From NCBI GenBank assembly GCA_016191465.1, contig JACPOP010000016.1, forward strand, positions 62,001 through 126,000: a stretch of 64,000 bases of DNA, in the 5' to 3' direction. The position numbers were made by a program, and so were the translations under genes. Of the stretch, positions 10,325 through 20,282 are shown piece after piece. Positions within the stretch are counted from its first letter, which is position 1. Each line of letters opens with the position of its first letter. Origin of the DNA: Chloroflexota bacterium. GTDB lineage: Bacteria > Chloroflexota > UBA6077 > CF-72. The notes below the pieces were generated by a model. It was given only the letters and a program-made list of their open reading frames with translations. It ran no database searches and was not told the origin of the DNA.

Positions 10325-10659
10325 GAGCTCGGCCGGTCGGTCGTTCCCCACGGTCTCTCCTCTGGCATGGCGCCGCCCCGCGGCCGGGTGAAGCGTAGTG
10401 GGGCCAGCCCGTCCGAACGAGTGACCGCCGCACGACGAACCTGTTCCAGATGGCGACAGGTCACAGGACGAGAAGCGCACCTACCACGAAGAGCGCGCTG
10501 ATAGGGCGGTCCTGGCGCCTCGGGGCACCCAACATGGGTTATCTGGTCACTATTGGCCGATGCGTCAGGCCCATAGCCTCTTGGGATGTGGAGCAGCCGC
10601 GCAGGGACGGTGCGTCCCCTCCGTGAGACGGGCTCTGGGCAGATGCTGCGTGAGGAACC

Positions 10660-11901
10660 ATGAACGACAAGGTTGAAGCGGTGGGCCCGCTTTCCCCCGT
10701 GCCGCCGCCCGCGGGCGGCGGCACGGACTGGGCCCGGGAGTGGGATCCGCTCGCCCCGGGCACCTTCGACGATCCCGCGGCCACGTACGCCGAGATGCGC
10801 GCGCGCTGCCCCGTCGCCCAGTCTGACCGCTGGGGTGGTTTCTGGGCCCTCACCCGCTACGACGACGTCGTGGCCGTCGCGGCGGACTACGAGACGTTCA
10901 CGACCGCGGTCCAGAACCTGGTCCCGCGGTCGCCCCGGTCAGGCGTCGCTCGCCGTCCGCTGCAGGTCGATCCGCCCGAACACGCCCAGTTCCGGCGTGC
11001 CATGAACCCCTACTTCGAGGTCGACCGGGTGGCGCTCCTCGAGCCCACGCTGCGGGAGGTGGCGGCTCGGTTCCTCCAGCCACTGCTGGACCGGGGCGCG
11101 GGTGACCTGGCCGAGGAGTGGGCGCGCCATTTGCCCATCCGCGCCGTGTGCGCGCTCCTCCGAGTGCCGGAAGGGGATGCGGAGTGGATCCAGTCGCGCA
11201 GCCGGCGGTATGTGGCGTCGATTGCCAGCGATCCGGAGACCGCGAACCGCCTGAGCGGCGAGCTCGACGACTATGCCCGACGCCTGGTCGCCACCCGGCG
11301 CGCCTCCCCGATCGACGCCCATCTCGACATCGTCAGCGGGCTGCTGGAGCAGGGCATCGGCGGCCGGCCGGTGGGGGACGAGGTCGTGGCGAGCTTCGTC
11401 CGTGGCCTCATCGTGGCGGCCGATCGGAGCACCACCCATGGCATCAGCAACGGAGCCCTGCACCTGGCCCGCGACCCGCGTCTCCAGGAGTACCTGCGCC
11501 AGCATCCCGGGCGACTGCCAGACGCAATCGAAGAGCTTGTGCGGCTCTACGCGCCCAGCCACGCCACCGCTCGCACGGCCACGCGAGACGTCGAGCTCGG
11601 CGGCTGTCCGATCAAGCAGGGCGATCCGGTCGCACTGGTTTGGATGGCGGCGAACCGCGACCCCGAGGTCTTCCCCGATCCCGACACTTTCGACATGGAC
11701 AGACGGCCGAATCGCCACGTCGGGTTCGGGCACGGCATCCACAAGTGCGGCGGCCAAACCGTTGCCCGTCTCCAGCTCCGGGTGGCGCTCGAGGTCCTGC
11801 TCGGCAGCACGAGCCATTTCGAGGTGGTCGGCCCGGTCGCGTACCAGACCTGGCCGGAGTACGGGCCGAACCAGCTCCCGGTGCGGCTCGTCCAACGATA
11901 G
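10660..11901 (+). CDS. Cytochrome P450
   Basis: Heme signature VGFGHGIHKCGG; ExxR in AIEELVRLYAPSHATARTATRDVELGG. Confidence 0.95.
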   Translation: MNDKVEAVGPLSPVPPPAGGGTDWAREWDPLAPGTFDDPAATYAEMRARCPVAQSDRWGGFWALTRYDDVVAVAADYETFTTAVQNLVPRSPRSGVARRPLQVDPPEHAQFRRAMNPYFEVDRVALLEPTLREVAARFLQPLLDRGAGDLAEEWARHLPIRAVCALLRVPEGDAEWIQSRSRRYVASIASDPETANRLSGELDDYARRLVATRRASPIDAHLDIVSGLLEQGIGGRPVGDEVVASFVRGLIVAADRSTTHGISNGALHLARDPRLQEYLRQHPGRLPDAIEELVRLYAPSHATARTATRDVELGGCPIKQGDPVALVWMAANRDPEVFPDPDTFDMDRRPNRHVGFGHGIHKCGGQTVARLQLRVALEVLLGSTSHFEVVGPVAYQTWPEYGPNQLPVRLVQR

Positions 11902-11905
11902 CCGG

Positions 11906-12176
11906 ATGCCCGACCAGCCACACGCGCAGATCTGGAGACCCTTGGAGTCCGCGTTGCTGACGGACCCGGCGCGGGAGCACGCCTGGTTCCGCGACCGCTG
12001 CCCTGTTGCCTGGTCCGACACGCTGGGGGGCTCTTGGGCGGTCTTTCAATACGAGATCCTGGACGCGGGTCGAGGAGGTGCTCGCGCGGACGACCGGCTT
12101 CGCAGTGGCCGGCGAGGTGGGGCGCTCGTCCTGGCCACGCTACGGGGTGACGATGCTGCCGCTGACGTTTCAGTGA
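11906..12176 (+). pseudogene. Internally deleted cytochrome P450 remnant (N- and C-termini only, in different frames)
   Basis: N-term MPDQPHAQIWRPLESALLTDPAREHAWFRDRCPVAWSDTLGGSWAVFQYE, then in another frame VEEVLARTTGFAVAGEVGRSSWPRYGVTMLPLTFQ*, a typical P450 C-terminus; no heme-binding region between. Confidence 0.8.
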
Positions 12177-12281
12177 GCAGGTTTGGCGTCGGGGAGACCC
12201 GAGACTTGGGCTCGTCGACTGAGGCGCGGGAATCGAGGTCCGAACGCCCGTTGACACTCGCTGAGCGCGCCCCTAGACTCA

Positions 12282-12303
12282 CTCGATCGATTGACCGATC
12301 GAG
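12282..12303. promoter_or_regulatory. Putative TetR-type operator, site 1 (upstream of solute-binding protein)
   Basis: CTCGATCGattgacCGATCGAG, perfect 8-bp arms; 20/22 identical to the site at 21623. Confidence 0.65.
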
Positions 12304-12389
12304 TATGGGACCGCGACCGTGGACCGGTGGAGGAACCGCGGGCGGGGACCATCGTCAACTCGACTGGCAAGGAGCACAAGGGGAACTGG

Positions 12390-13586
12390 ATGACTGGACC
12401 ATCGAATCCCACGCGGCGTGATGTCCTTCGGCTAAGCGGCCTGCTGGGCCTCGGCGCCGCCGGGCTGTCAACCCTCGCCGCGTGCACGTCCGCACCCGCC
12501 GCCTCCACGGCGGTGCCGACCACCGCGCCGAAGCCGGCTGCCACGACAGCACCAGCCGTACCCGCGGCAGCAACGGCAAGTCCGGCCGCGGCTGGGAAAC
12601 CCGCAGCCTCACCCGTTGCGGCCGCTTCGCCCGCCGCGGCAGCGTCGCCCGCGGCCAACGCCGCGAACGAGGCTGCCCTGGTGGAAGCGGCCCGGCGCGA
12701 AGGACGCGGGCTCCTGTACGCGGTGAGTGACCCCGCCGCCTCGATGGCGACACTGGCAGCGTTCAAGGCGAAATACGGCATCGAGGTTGAGTTCCAGCGC
12801 CTCACCTCCGGCCCACTGGCGCAGCGGTATGCCGCCGAAGCCGATGCGGGCAATATCCAGGCGGACATGCTGATCACTTCCGATCCTGCATTCATGGAGC
12901 AGGCCACTGGTCGTGGCTGGCTGGCCAAGATTGGCCCCACCGACGTGCCGCTGCTGGCGCAGATGCCCAGGGAGTACGTCACCGACAGCACCGTGGTGGT
13001 GGCCTTTACACCCAGCGGCATCGCGTGGAACAAGAACCTCGTCAAAGACGCGGATGCGCCGAAGGCGTGGCAGGATGTATTGGACCCGAAGTGGAAAGGG
13101 CAGATCATCCTGCTCGACCCCAAGGGCTCAGCGCCCGTGCTGGAGTTCCTGACCGTCATGCGGGAGAACTTTGGGGATGATTTCCTGCGCAAGCTAGGCG
13201 CCCAGCAGCCACAGTTGGTGGCAAGCGCGGTCACGGCCTCGCAGCAGCTCGCGGCCGGCGGCGCCGCGCTGACCGTGCCGGCGGTACACGCGACGATCGT
13301 CCCTCTCCTGGCGCAAGGTGCGCCCATCGTCGAGGCGTTCCCGAACCCTGCCGCGCCAGCAGCAAGCGTGGCGGGAATCTCGGCCAAGGCGCCCCGTCCC
13401 AACGTCGCGCGCCTCCTCCTCAACTACTACCTGACCGTCGAAGGGCAGACGATCTTCAACAAGGACCTCTGGTCGCCACTCCCGAACATCGCGGGGACCC
13501 GCCCCCTGCCGCAGCTCTCGCCGAGTCGGGTGAAGGAAGGCCTCGCGGCCCAGGCGGACATCCTGCGGCTCCTCGGGTTGAGCTAG
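12390..13586 (+). CDS. ABC transporter extracellular solute-binding lipoprotein (Fe3+/spermidine-type)
   Basis: Tat/lipoprotein leader RRDVLRLSGLLGLGAAGLSTLAAC, Ala/Pro-rich linker, periplasmic-binding fold (NIQADMLITSDPAFMEQATGRGWLAKI). Confidence 0.88.
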   Translation: MTGPSNPTRRDVLRLSGLLGLGAAGLSTLAACTSAPAASTAVPTTAPKPAATTAPAVPAAATASPAAAGKPAASPVAAASPAAAASPAANAANEAALVEAARREGRGLLYAVSDPAASMATLAAFKAKYGIEVEFQRLTSGPLAQRYAAEADAGNIQADMLITSDPAFMEQATGRGWLAKIGPTDVPLLAQMPREYVTDSTVVVAFTPSGIAWNKNLVKDADAPKAWQDVLDPKWKGQIILLDPKGSAPVLEFLTVMRENFGDDFLRKLGAQQPQLVASAVTASQQLAAGGAALTVPAVHATIVPLLAQGAPIVEAFPNPAAPAASVAGISAKAPRPNVARLLLNYYLTVEGQTIFNKDLWSPLPNIAGTRPLPQLSPSRVKEGLAAQADILRLLGLS

Positions 13587-13692
13587 ACGGACAGTCTTTC
13601 CCACCAGGGCAGCAACGGTGGGCGTTCACGTCCCTTCCGCCACGGTTGCTGATCCAGGCGGCCGTCCGGTTACGCTTCTTTCCTCGATCCCT

Positions 13693-14835
13693 ATGCCGAT
13701 CGCTTCAGCGGCTCCTGGCCAGACTTCGCCCAGCGTCCGTATTAGCGGCCTCTCCAAGGCCTACCGGGCACGCCGGGGAGAGGTGCCAGCGCTGGCGAAC
13801 GTGTCGCTGGAGATCGCGGATGGGGAGATCCTCGTATTGCTCGGCCCTAGTGGCTGCGGGAAGACCACCTTGCTGCGCTGCGTGGCGGGGTTGGAGCGCC
13901 CTGATGCGGGCGAGATTAAGATTGGCGGGTCGGTCGTCTTCTCCTCGGTGCGCGGCATCTCCGTGCCGCCCGAGCGGCGCAACCTGGGCATGGTGTTCCA
14001 GAGCTATGCGCTCTGGCCGCACATGACCGTCTTCGACAATATCGCTTACCCGCTCCGAAACCTGAAGATGGCGGCGGCTGAGGTGGGCGAGCGCACCCGC
14101 GCCGTACTGGGTGTGGTAGGCCTGGACGCGCTCGCGCGCGCCTACCCAGGCCAGCTCTCGGGCGGACAGCAGCAGCGGGTGGCCCTGGCCCGTGCGATCG
14201 TCAGCAACGAGGGTGTGATCCTGTTCGACGAGCCGCTCTCCAATCTCGACGCCAAGGTCCGCGAGCGGATTCGGCTGGAGTTGCTGGCCCTCCACAAGGA
14301 CATCCGCTTCTCCGCGCTGTACGTCACCCACGATCAGACCGAGGCCGCGGCCCTGGGTGACCGCATCGCAGTCATGAATGCGGGCGAAGTGGCGCAGGTC
14401 GGAACGCCGGCGGAGGTCTACCACCGGCCCGAGACCCGGTACGTGGCCGACTTCGTGGGCAGCACGAACGAGCTGGCAGGCACGATCATAGAGTTCCCCG
14501 ATAACGAAGGGTCTTGCCGGGTGGAGACGGCAGTGGGGCGCATCCACGGGCGGATGACGCCCGTGGCCGACGCACATCCCGGTGACGCGGTAACGGTGAT
14601 CTTCCGCCCCGAGCACTGCCGTATCGGCGAAGCGGGCGTTGGAGACGCCCGCGCCAATCGCTTCGTCGGCCACGTCGAACGGTCGATCTTCCTGGGCTCG
14701 TACGTTGAATACCTGGTCCGGGCGGGCGGTGCGCAGCTCGTGCTGCGGAGCATGGACGGCGACCTCCTCCCCGAGGGAACCGAGCTCTCGGTGTACCTGG
14801 CACCAGAGCGGGCCCGGGTCTTCCCCCGGGTCTGA
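13693..14835 (+). CDS. ABC transporter ATP-binding protein (FbpC/PotA type)
   Basis: Walker [31 protein letters not shown], Walker [14 protein letters not shown]-terminal TOBE-like region. Start chosen at internal ATG. Confidence 0.93.
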   Translation: MPIASAAPGQTSPSVRISGLSKAYRARRGEVPALANVSLEIADGEILVLLGPSGCGKTTLLRCVAGLERPDAGEIKIGGSVVFSSVRGISVPPERRNLGMVFQSYALWPHMTVFDNIAYPLRNLKMAAAEVGERTRAVLGVVGLDALARAYPGQLSGGQQQRVALARAIVSNEGVILFDEPLSNLDAKVRERIRLELLALHKDIRFSALYVTHDQTEAAALGDRIAVMNAGEVAQVGTPAEVYHRPETRYVADFVGSTNELAGTIIEFPDNEGSCRVETAVGRIHGRMTPVADAHPGDAVTVIFRPEHCRIGEAGVGDARANRFVGHVERSIFLGSYVEYLVRAGGAQLVLRSMDGDLLPEGTELSVYLAPERARVFPRV

Positions 14836-14854
14836 GCGGAGGGACGGACGAAGC

Positions 14855-16576
14855 ATGGCCGCGGCCACGGGTGAGGCGGTGAGCCGCAGGCAGTCTCCGG
14901 CGTGGACCCGCCTGCCGAGCATGGGACTCGTGGTCGGTGTCGTCACGGTCCTGCTGGCGTTGTTGGTGCTTTACCCGCTCGTCACCACCCTCGTGCGAGT
15001 CCTGCTCGATCCGGAGCAGCTCCGACTGGCGGAGATCGACTCCGCCGTTCCCGGAATGCTGGCGAACACGGCGATCGTGGTGCTCTTCAGCGCCGCGCTG
15101 GCGCTGCTGGTGGGCTCCGTTTTCGCCTGGCTGAACGAGCGGACCGATGCATCTCTCCGGGCGGTTGGCGAAATGCTGCCATTGGCCCCGCTCCTGACCC
15201 CGCCGCTGGCCGGGGTGATCGGCCTGGTCGTGCTGTTCGAGCCGCGGGCGGGGTTGGTCAACGGCTGGCTGCGTGCGCTGCTGGGCGCGGTGGGAATATC
15301 CACCTCCTCCGGCCCTATCAACCTTTACACCCTGCCTGGGCTTGTTGCGGTGACCGCGCTGTACCTGGTGCCGTACGTGTACCTGGTGGTCTCGACGTCT
15401 TTGCGCAAGCTGGACCCTTCACTTGAAGAGGCATCGCGGCTGAACCGAGCAGGTCCGCTGCGTACCCTGGTATGCGTGACGTTGCCGGCCATCAAGCCGT
15501 CCCTGATTGCCGCCGGACTGCTCGCCGTCATCAGCGCCCTGGGGCTGTTCTCGGTGCCGGTCGTGATTGGCACCGGCGCCCGGGTCGAGGTGCTCTCGGT
15601 CTACATCTTCCGGCTGCTGGAGAACTTCCCGCCGAAAACCGGCTCGGCGCTGATCCTGGCGGCGCTGCTGCTGGTGCTGGTGCAGGCGCTCCTCTTCGCT
15701 CAGCGTTGGCTGGCGCCAGCGGGTCGGCACGCCGCCGTCGGGGGACGCGGGTTTCGGACGAATCCGGTGCTGCTGGGCCGGCTGCGGCCCTGGGCGCGGG
15801 GCATGATGGTGCTGTACCTGCTGGTGACCGCGATCCTGCCGCTGGCGGGGCTGGTGTTCGTCTCGCTCCAGCCGTTCTGGACGCCCGCGGTCCAGTGGGA
15901 CCGGCTCTCCCTGAACAACTACAAGACCGTGCTGATCGATACCCGCGCGACCTCGCAGGCGCTCCTGAACAGCCTGGGCCTTGGCGCGGCGACGGCGACC
16001 ATCGTGATGCTCGCGGCCGGGCTGCTGATGCTGTACGTACACCAGGCGCGCGGGCGGGGGCGCCGATTCGTCGACGTCGTCACCAGCCTGCCGGCAACGT
16101 TCCCGCACACCATCATCGGCGTGAGCGTGCTCGTCGCCTTCAGCCGGCCGCCCTTGCCGCTGTACGGCACGGTGGGGATCTTACTGGTGGCCTACCTGAT
16201 CATGGGGCTGCCCTACGCCGCCCGCGCCGCGAGTGCCGCGACGGACGACATTGGGCTGGAGCTGGTCGAGGCGTCGCGCGTGTTTCGGGCGTCCGAACGA
16301 CGCACGTTCGTGCGGATCCTGCTGCCAATTGCGCTGCCCGGCCTCGCCGCGGGCTGGATCATTGTGTTCGTCACTACCGCGGGGGAGCTGACGGCCTCGG
16401 TGCTGCTCTCGAGTACGGGAAACCCGGTGCTGGGGCGAGTCATGATCGACCTGTGGGCGTACGGCAGCTACCCGCAGGTGACGGCGCTCGCGGTGATCAT
16501 CACCGCTCTGAACGGGGTGTTCGTGGCGATCATGCTCCGCGTTGCGCGCCGAACCCTGAGCCGAGCCGTGGCGTAG
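14855..16576 (+). CDS. ABC transporter permease, double-domain iron/thiamine type (FbpB-like)
   Basis: ~573 aa, two TM domains, each with an EAA loop (LDPSLEEASRLNRAGPLRTLVCVTLPAIKPSL; LELVEASRVFRASERRTFVRILLPIALPGL). Confidence 0.9.
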   Translation: MAAATGEAVSRRQSPAWTRLPSMGLVVGVVTVLLALLVLYPLVTTLVRVLLDPEQLRLAEIDSAVPGMLANTAIVVLFSAALALLVGSVFAWLNERTDASLRAVGEMLPLAPLLTPPLAGVIGLVVLFEPRAGLVNGWLRALLGAVGISTSSGPINLYTLPGLVAVTALYLVPYVYLVVSTSLRKLDPSLEEASRLNRAGPLRTLVCVTLPAIKPSLIAAGLLAVISALGLFSVPVVIGTGARVEVLSVYIFRLLENFPPKTGSALILAALLLVLVQALLFAQRWLAPAGRHAAVGGRGFRTNPVLLGRLRPWARGMMVLYLLVTAILPLAGLVFVSLQPFWTPAVQWDRLSLNNYKTVLIDTRATSQALLNSLGLGAATATIVMLAAGLLMLYVHQARGRGRRFVDVVTSLPATFPHTIIGVSVLVAFSRPPLPLYGTVGILLVAYLIMGLPYAARAASAATDDIGLELVEASRVFRASERRTFVRILLPIALPGLAAGWIIVFVTTAGELTASVLLSSTGNPVLGRVMIDLWAYGSYPQVTALAVIITALNGVFVAIMLRVARRTLSRAVA

Positions 16577-16633
16577 CGGCTCGCACCCCGGATCGGACTA
16601 CCCTCCGCGGGCCTTCGCCGCTGCGCTGGTCGC

Positions 16634-17338
16634 CTAAGACCGGGCCGGGCGCAATGCGTGCAGCAAGAGGTCCACGTACGCCCGGCCGATCTCTTCGGGC
16701 GTCAGCGGGCCGTCCGGCCGATACCAGCGGCCGACGGTCAGCCCAGTACCGATGATGGCGAACACCGTGAGCTTGGGGTCCACCGGCCGGAGCTCGCCGC
16801 TCTCGATGCCCCCTCGCACCAGATCGCGAAACTGGTGCTCGTAGCTGTCGCGCATCGCCAGGTACTCGGCGCGGTGCGCCGGGCTGAGATGGTTCATGTC
16901 GGTGCGATTGACCGTAGTCCCGAACGCGCGCTCGGCGGAGTACTGCACATGGAACGCGATGGCGGCGGCAAGGCGCTCTGTCCAGGAGGGGCCAACCTCC
17001 TCGATGCGAGCCTTCAGACCGCTGGCCAGCTCGACCATCGAATCCTGGAGCACGTCGAAGAGGAGCTGCTCCTTGGTCGTGCAGTGGAAGTAGAGGGTCG
17101 AAATGCGAATACCCGCGGAGGCGGCAATGTCGCGCATCGAGGCGGCCTCATAGCCGCGTTCGGCGAAATGGGTCCGAGCCGCCTCGCGCACCAGCTCCAG
17201 CCGGGGTGGTCCCTCGACACCGGAGGGGCTCCCCGTCTGGCGCCGGGGGCGCGTCGCCGCCGGAGTATGCTTCGGCACCGCGGCCACGTGGCCGCGGTTG
17301 GCAGAATGCCGCGAGGGAGTTCTCTTGGTGGGCATGGA
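16634..17338 (-). CDS. TetR/AcrR family transcriptional regulator
   Basis: RLELVREAARTHFAERGYEAASMRDIAASAGIRISTLYFHCTTKEQLLFDVL; C-terminal domain resembles KstR2/FadR-type regulators. Confidence 0.93.
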   Translation of the reverse strand, partial: SMPTKRTPSRHSANRGHVAAVPKHTPAATRPRRQTGSPSGVEGPPRLELVREAARTHFAERGYEAASMRDIAASAGIRISTLYFHCTTKEQLLFDVLQDSMVELASGLKARIEEVGPSWTERLAAAIAFHVQYSAERAFGTTVNRTDMNHLSPAHRAEYLAMRDSYEHQFRDLVRGGIESGELRPVDPKLTVFAIIGTGLTVGRWYRPDGPLTPEEIGRAYVDLLLHALRPARS

Positions 17339-17368
17339 ATAGGGCGTCGCGGCGCCCGGGTGTCCAGG

Positions 17369-17387
17369 CCGATCGATCGCCCGATAG
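17369..17387. promoter_or_regulatory. Putative TetR-type operator, site 2 (upstream of tetR)
   Basis: Minus strand CTATCGGGCGATCGATCGG, ~31 bp upstream of tetR ATG. Confidence 0.6.
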
Positions 17388-17399
17388 TGTACGCCAACC

Positions 17400-18599
17400 T
17401 CAGTCCCCGACGCGCAGCACGATCGCGGCGCCGGTGTCGCCGGCGGCGCAGCCGGTGAACAGCCCAATACCCCCACCACGCAGCCGCAGCGTCTCGATGA
17501 GCTCCGCGATCGCCCGCAGCCCGGTCGGCCCCTGCGGATGGCCCCACACCAGGCTGCAGCCGTAGACGTTCATCCGCTCCAGCGGGATGCCGGACTCGCG
17601 GTGGAAGTAGACGTCGTTGACGGCGAACGGGTTATGGGTGGTTACCAGGTCCACGTCGGCGAACGTCAGCCCCGCGGCCGCCAGCGCCTTGCGGGCCGCG
17701 GGCACGGGCGCCTTCGGCATGCGCGCCTTCTCCGCGCGCGCCACGCCGCTCCCCAGAATCCGCGCCACGCCCTCACCCTGGGAGAGCTGCCGGGCCTGCT
17801 CCTCGGTAGTGACCAGGGCACCGGCGGTCCCGTCGGCGGGGTGGGTCTGCATCCCAAAGGTGACCACCCCCTCCGGCAGCACCGGCTTCAGGGCGGCCAG
17901 GCCCTCGGCAGAGGTGGGAAAGATACCCTCGTCGGCCTCCACCAACCGTTGAGGCACGCCCCGCTTGCGGCCCGGCAACGCCGCTGGCACGAAGTAGCGC
18001 TTCTGGAAGGCCCGGTCATGGGCTAACGCCTGGTCGTACTGCCGGTAGCGCAGCAGCGTGACCTCGTCGAGCTCCTCGCGGGTGACGCCGATCTCCTCGG
18101 CCACGTTCTCGGCCGTCTGGAGCATGCTCTGGCCGGTGTTCGGGTCGGCCTGGAAGTTGTCCAGCACCCAGTGCTCCGTGCTCGGCGCACCGCCCGCCGA
18201 TGAGGGTGCCGGGTGGAGCAGGAGCGGCCCGTTGCTGGTGCGGTCGGTGGCCAGGACCAGCGTCAGGCCCGCCTCGCCTTGCTCAATGCCGGCGGCGGCG
18301 TGCTCGAGGCAGATGGCGCTGGTCGCGCAGGCCTGACTGAGCATCGGCCCCGTCACCCCGGGCAGGCCGAGCCGGGCGGCCACGGTGGGCGCCCCGTAGA
18401 AGCTCCCTGGCTGCGGCACGGTCCAGCCCAGGACCAGCCGCTCGATGCGATCGCGGTCCACCTGGCGTTCGTCCAGCGCACGGCTGGTGACGTCGACGGC
18501 CAGATCCAGGGCATTGACCTCGGCCAGGCTGCCCTGCCAACGCGTGAATGGGGACGACCAGGCGCCCCCGAGCGGGATGCTCGCGTGCTCAAATCGCAT
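17400..18599 (-). CDS. Thiolase family / acetyl-CoA acetyltransferase
   Basis: QACATSAICLEHAAAGIEQGEAGLTLVLATDRTS, VTTHNPFAVNDVYFHRE, NVYGCSLVWGHPQGPTGLRAIAELIE. Confidence 0.93.
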   Translation of the reverse strand: MRFEHASIPLGGAWSSPFTRWQGSLAEVNALDLAVDVTSRALDERQVDRDRIERLVLGWTVPQPGSFYGAPTVAARLGLPGVTGPMLSQACATSAICLEHAAAGIEQGEAGLTLVLATDRTSNGPLLLHPAPSSAGGAPSTEHWVLDNFQADPNTGQSMLQTAENVAEEIGVTREELDEVTLLRYRQYDQALAHDRAFQKRYFVPAALPGRKRGVPQRLVEADEGIFPTSAEGLAALKPVLPEGVVTFGMQTHPADGTAGALVTTEEQARQLSQGEGVARILGSGVARAEKARMPKAPVPAARKALAAAGLTFADVDLVTTHNPFAVNDVYFHRESGIPLERMNVYGCSLVWGHPQGPTGLRAIAELIETLRLRGGGIGLFTGCAAGDTGAAIVLRVGD

Positions 18600-18612
18600 G
18601 GCTCGGCACTCC

Positions 18613-18632
18613 CTCGATCGGTCTATCGGCCG
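18613..18632. promoter_or_regulatory. Putative TetR-type operator, site 3 (upstream of thiolase)
   Basis: Plus strand CTCGATCGGTCTATCGGCCG; reverse complement contains CGATAGACCGATCGAG. Confidence 0.6.
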
Positions 18633-20149
18633 CTTACCGGCTGGCGCGCAACCTCGTCGCGGAGGACCCGCTTGAGAATCTTGCCCGTCGCACTCTTCGG
18701 CAATGCGGGCACCAGGTCGAAGCCGCGCGGGACCTTGTACGCGGCCAGCCGTTCCCGACAGTACGCCTCGAGCTCGGCGGCCGTCGTGGCCGCGCCCGCG
18801 GCGAGCACCACGGCTGCCAGGGGGACCTCGCCCTTGACGGGGTCAGGAGCCCCGTAGACGGCGCACTCACCGACGGCTGGATGCTGGTAGAGCACCTCCT
18901 CCACTTCCCGCGGCCACACCTTGAAGCCGGCCGCATTGATCATGTCCTTGGTGCGGTCGACGATGAAGACGAACCCGTCCTCGTCCATGTAGCCCACATC
19001 ACCCGTGTGGAACCAGCCCCCGCGTAGCGCCTCCGCCGATTCGCTGGGGCGGTTCCAGTAGCCCAGCATGACGTTCGGCCCCTTGATGCAGATCTCGCCC
19101 CACGTCCCGCTCGGCACCTCGTGGTCCTCCGGATCCACGATGCGCAGATCGACGTTCGCGATGGCCGCGCCGACGGATCCCGGACGATGGTGCCACTCGT
19201 GGTTGTACGAGGCAAACGGGGAGGTCTCGCTCAATCCATAGCCCTCGTATACGGGGCTCTGGAAGATGGCCTTCCAGCGTTCCGCGACCTCCACCGGCAT
19301 GGTCGCCGCGGCGCTAAAGAAGTAGCGCACGCCGGGCATGTCCTCGCGTCGTATGCCGCTGTCCAGCAGCATGATGAAGATCGTGGGCACCGCGAAGAAC
19401 ATCGTGACGCGATCCCGGACGATGGAGGCGAGCACGCCCTCCCGATCGAAGCGGCGGTGCAGCACCACCGCGGCGCCGGCCGCGAACGCGGCGTTCATGA
19501 TGAAGTTCTGCCCGAAGACGTGAAAGAGTGGGAGGAACAGCAAGAGCCGATCGTCGGGATCCACGCGCATGTACTGGCGGGTAGCCTCCATGTTGGAGAC
19601 CACGTTGCCGATGCTGAGCGTTGCACCCTTCTGCTTGCCGGTGGTGCCGCTGGTGTAGAGGATCGCGGCCGGGTCATCCTTCTCGCGGAACGCCAGCGGG
19701 GGTGTGGATGCGCCCAATCCGAAAGCGGCAAGCGGTGTCGTGCCTGCCACGGCACCTTCGCACAGGACCACGCGCGACAGGTCCCCGAGGTGCTTCGCAG
19801 CCAGAGGCGCCAGCGCGGGCCAGAGCGCCTCGGTGGTAAAGGCCAGACGAGCGCCGCTGTCTTCGAGCAGGTACCGAAGCTCCTCGGTCGTCAGCATCAC
19901 GTTGGCGGAGACCGTGATGGCGCCCAGCCACTGGCACGCCTGATAGGCAATGACGAAGCTCGGCGTGTTTGGGAGGAACAGAGCCACGCGGTCACCCGGC
20001 TGTACCCCCGCCGCGGCCAGCCCGCCCGCCACCTGCTGCACCCGCTGGCGCAAGTCCCTGTAGCTGATGGCGGCTTCGCCTTCAAACAGAATGGCGGGCT
20101 GCCCTGGGAAGTGTCGTGCCGCCCGCTCGATGTGCCCCGCGATATTCAT
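18623..20149 (-). CDS. AMP-dependent acyl-CoA synthetase/ligase
   Basis: AILYTSGTTGKQKGATLS, VYEGYGLSETSPFASYN, GGWFHTGDVGYMDEDGFVFIVDRTKDMI, KSATGKILKRVLRDE. Confidence 0.95.
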   Translation of the reverse strand: MNIAGHIERAARHFPGQPAILFEGEAAISYRDLRQRVQQVAGGLAAAGVQPGDRVALFLPNTPSFVIAYQACQWLGAITVSANVMLTTEELRYLLEDSGARLAFTTEALWPALAPLAAKHLGDLSRVVLCEGAVAGTTPLAAFGLGASTPPLAFREKDDPAAILYTSGTTGKQKGATLSIGNVVSNMEATRQYMRVDPDDRLLLFLPLFHVFGQNFIMNAAFAAGAAVVLHRRFDREGVLASIVRDRVTMFFAVPTIFIMLLDSGIRREDMPGVRYFFSAAATMPVEVAERWKAIFQSPVYEGYGLSETSPFASYNHEWHHRPGSVGAAIANVDLRIVDPEDHEVPSGTWGEICIKGPNVMLGYWNRPSESAEALRGGWFHTGDVGYMDEDGFVFIVDRTKDMINAAGFKVWPREVEEVLYQHPAVGECAVYGAPDPVKGEVPLAAVVLAAGAATTAAELEAYCRERLAAYKVPRGFDLVPALPKSATGKILKRVLRDEVARQPVSGR

Positions 20150-20186
20150 GATGCTGCCGTCCCCCTACCGTACGTTGCGGCTACTG

Positions 20187-20214
20187 GCCAAGCACTTCGT
20201 GCTTGATCTTCAGA
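20187..20214. promoter_or_regulatory. Palindromic motif shared with 34804-34831
   Basis: GCCAAGCACTTCGTGCTTGATCTTCAGA with core CAAGCAC-TTC-GTGCTTG, ~40 bp upstream of acyl-CoA ligase. Confidence 0.5.
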
Positions 20215-20282
20215 AATGCTCAGCACGTGCAATCAGTTCCGTAGCACCATGCCAAGCTTAGGCTCACGTGCTGAGCCTGGGC

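Noticed and set aside
9260-10501. 413-aa plus-strand ORF
   Set aside because: Antisense shadow of the CapA gene; no recognisable domains.
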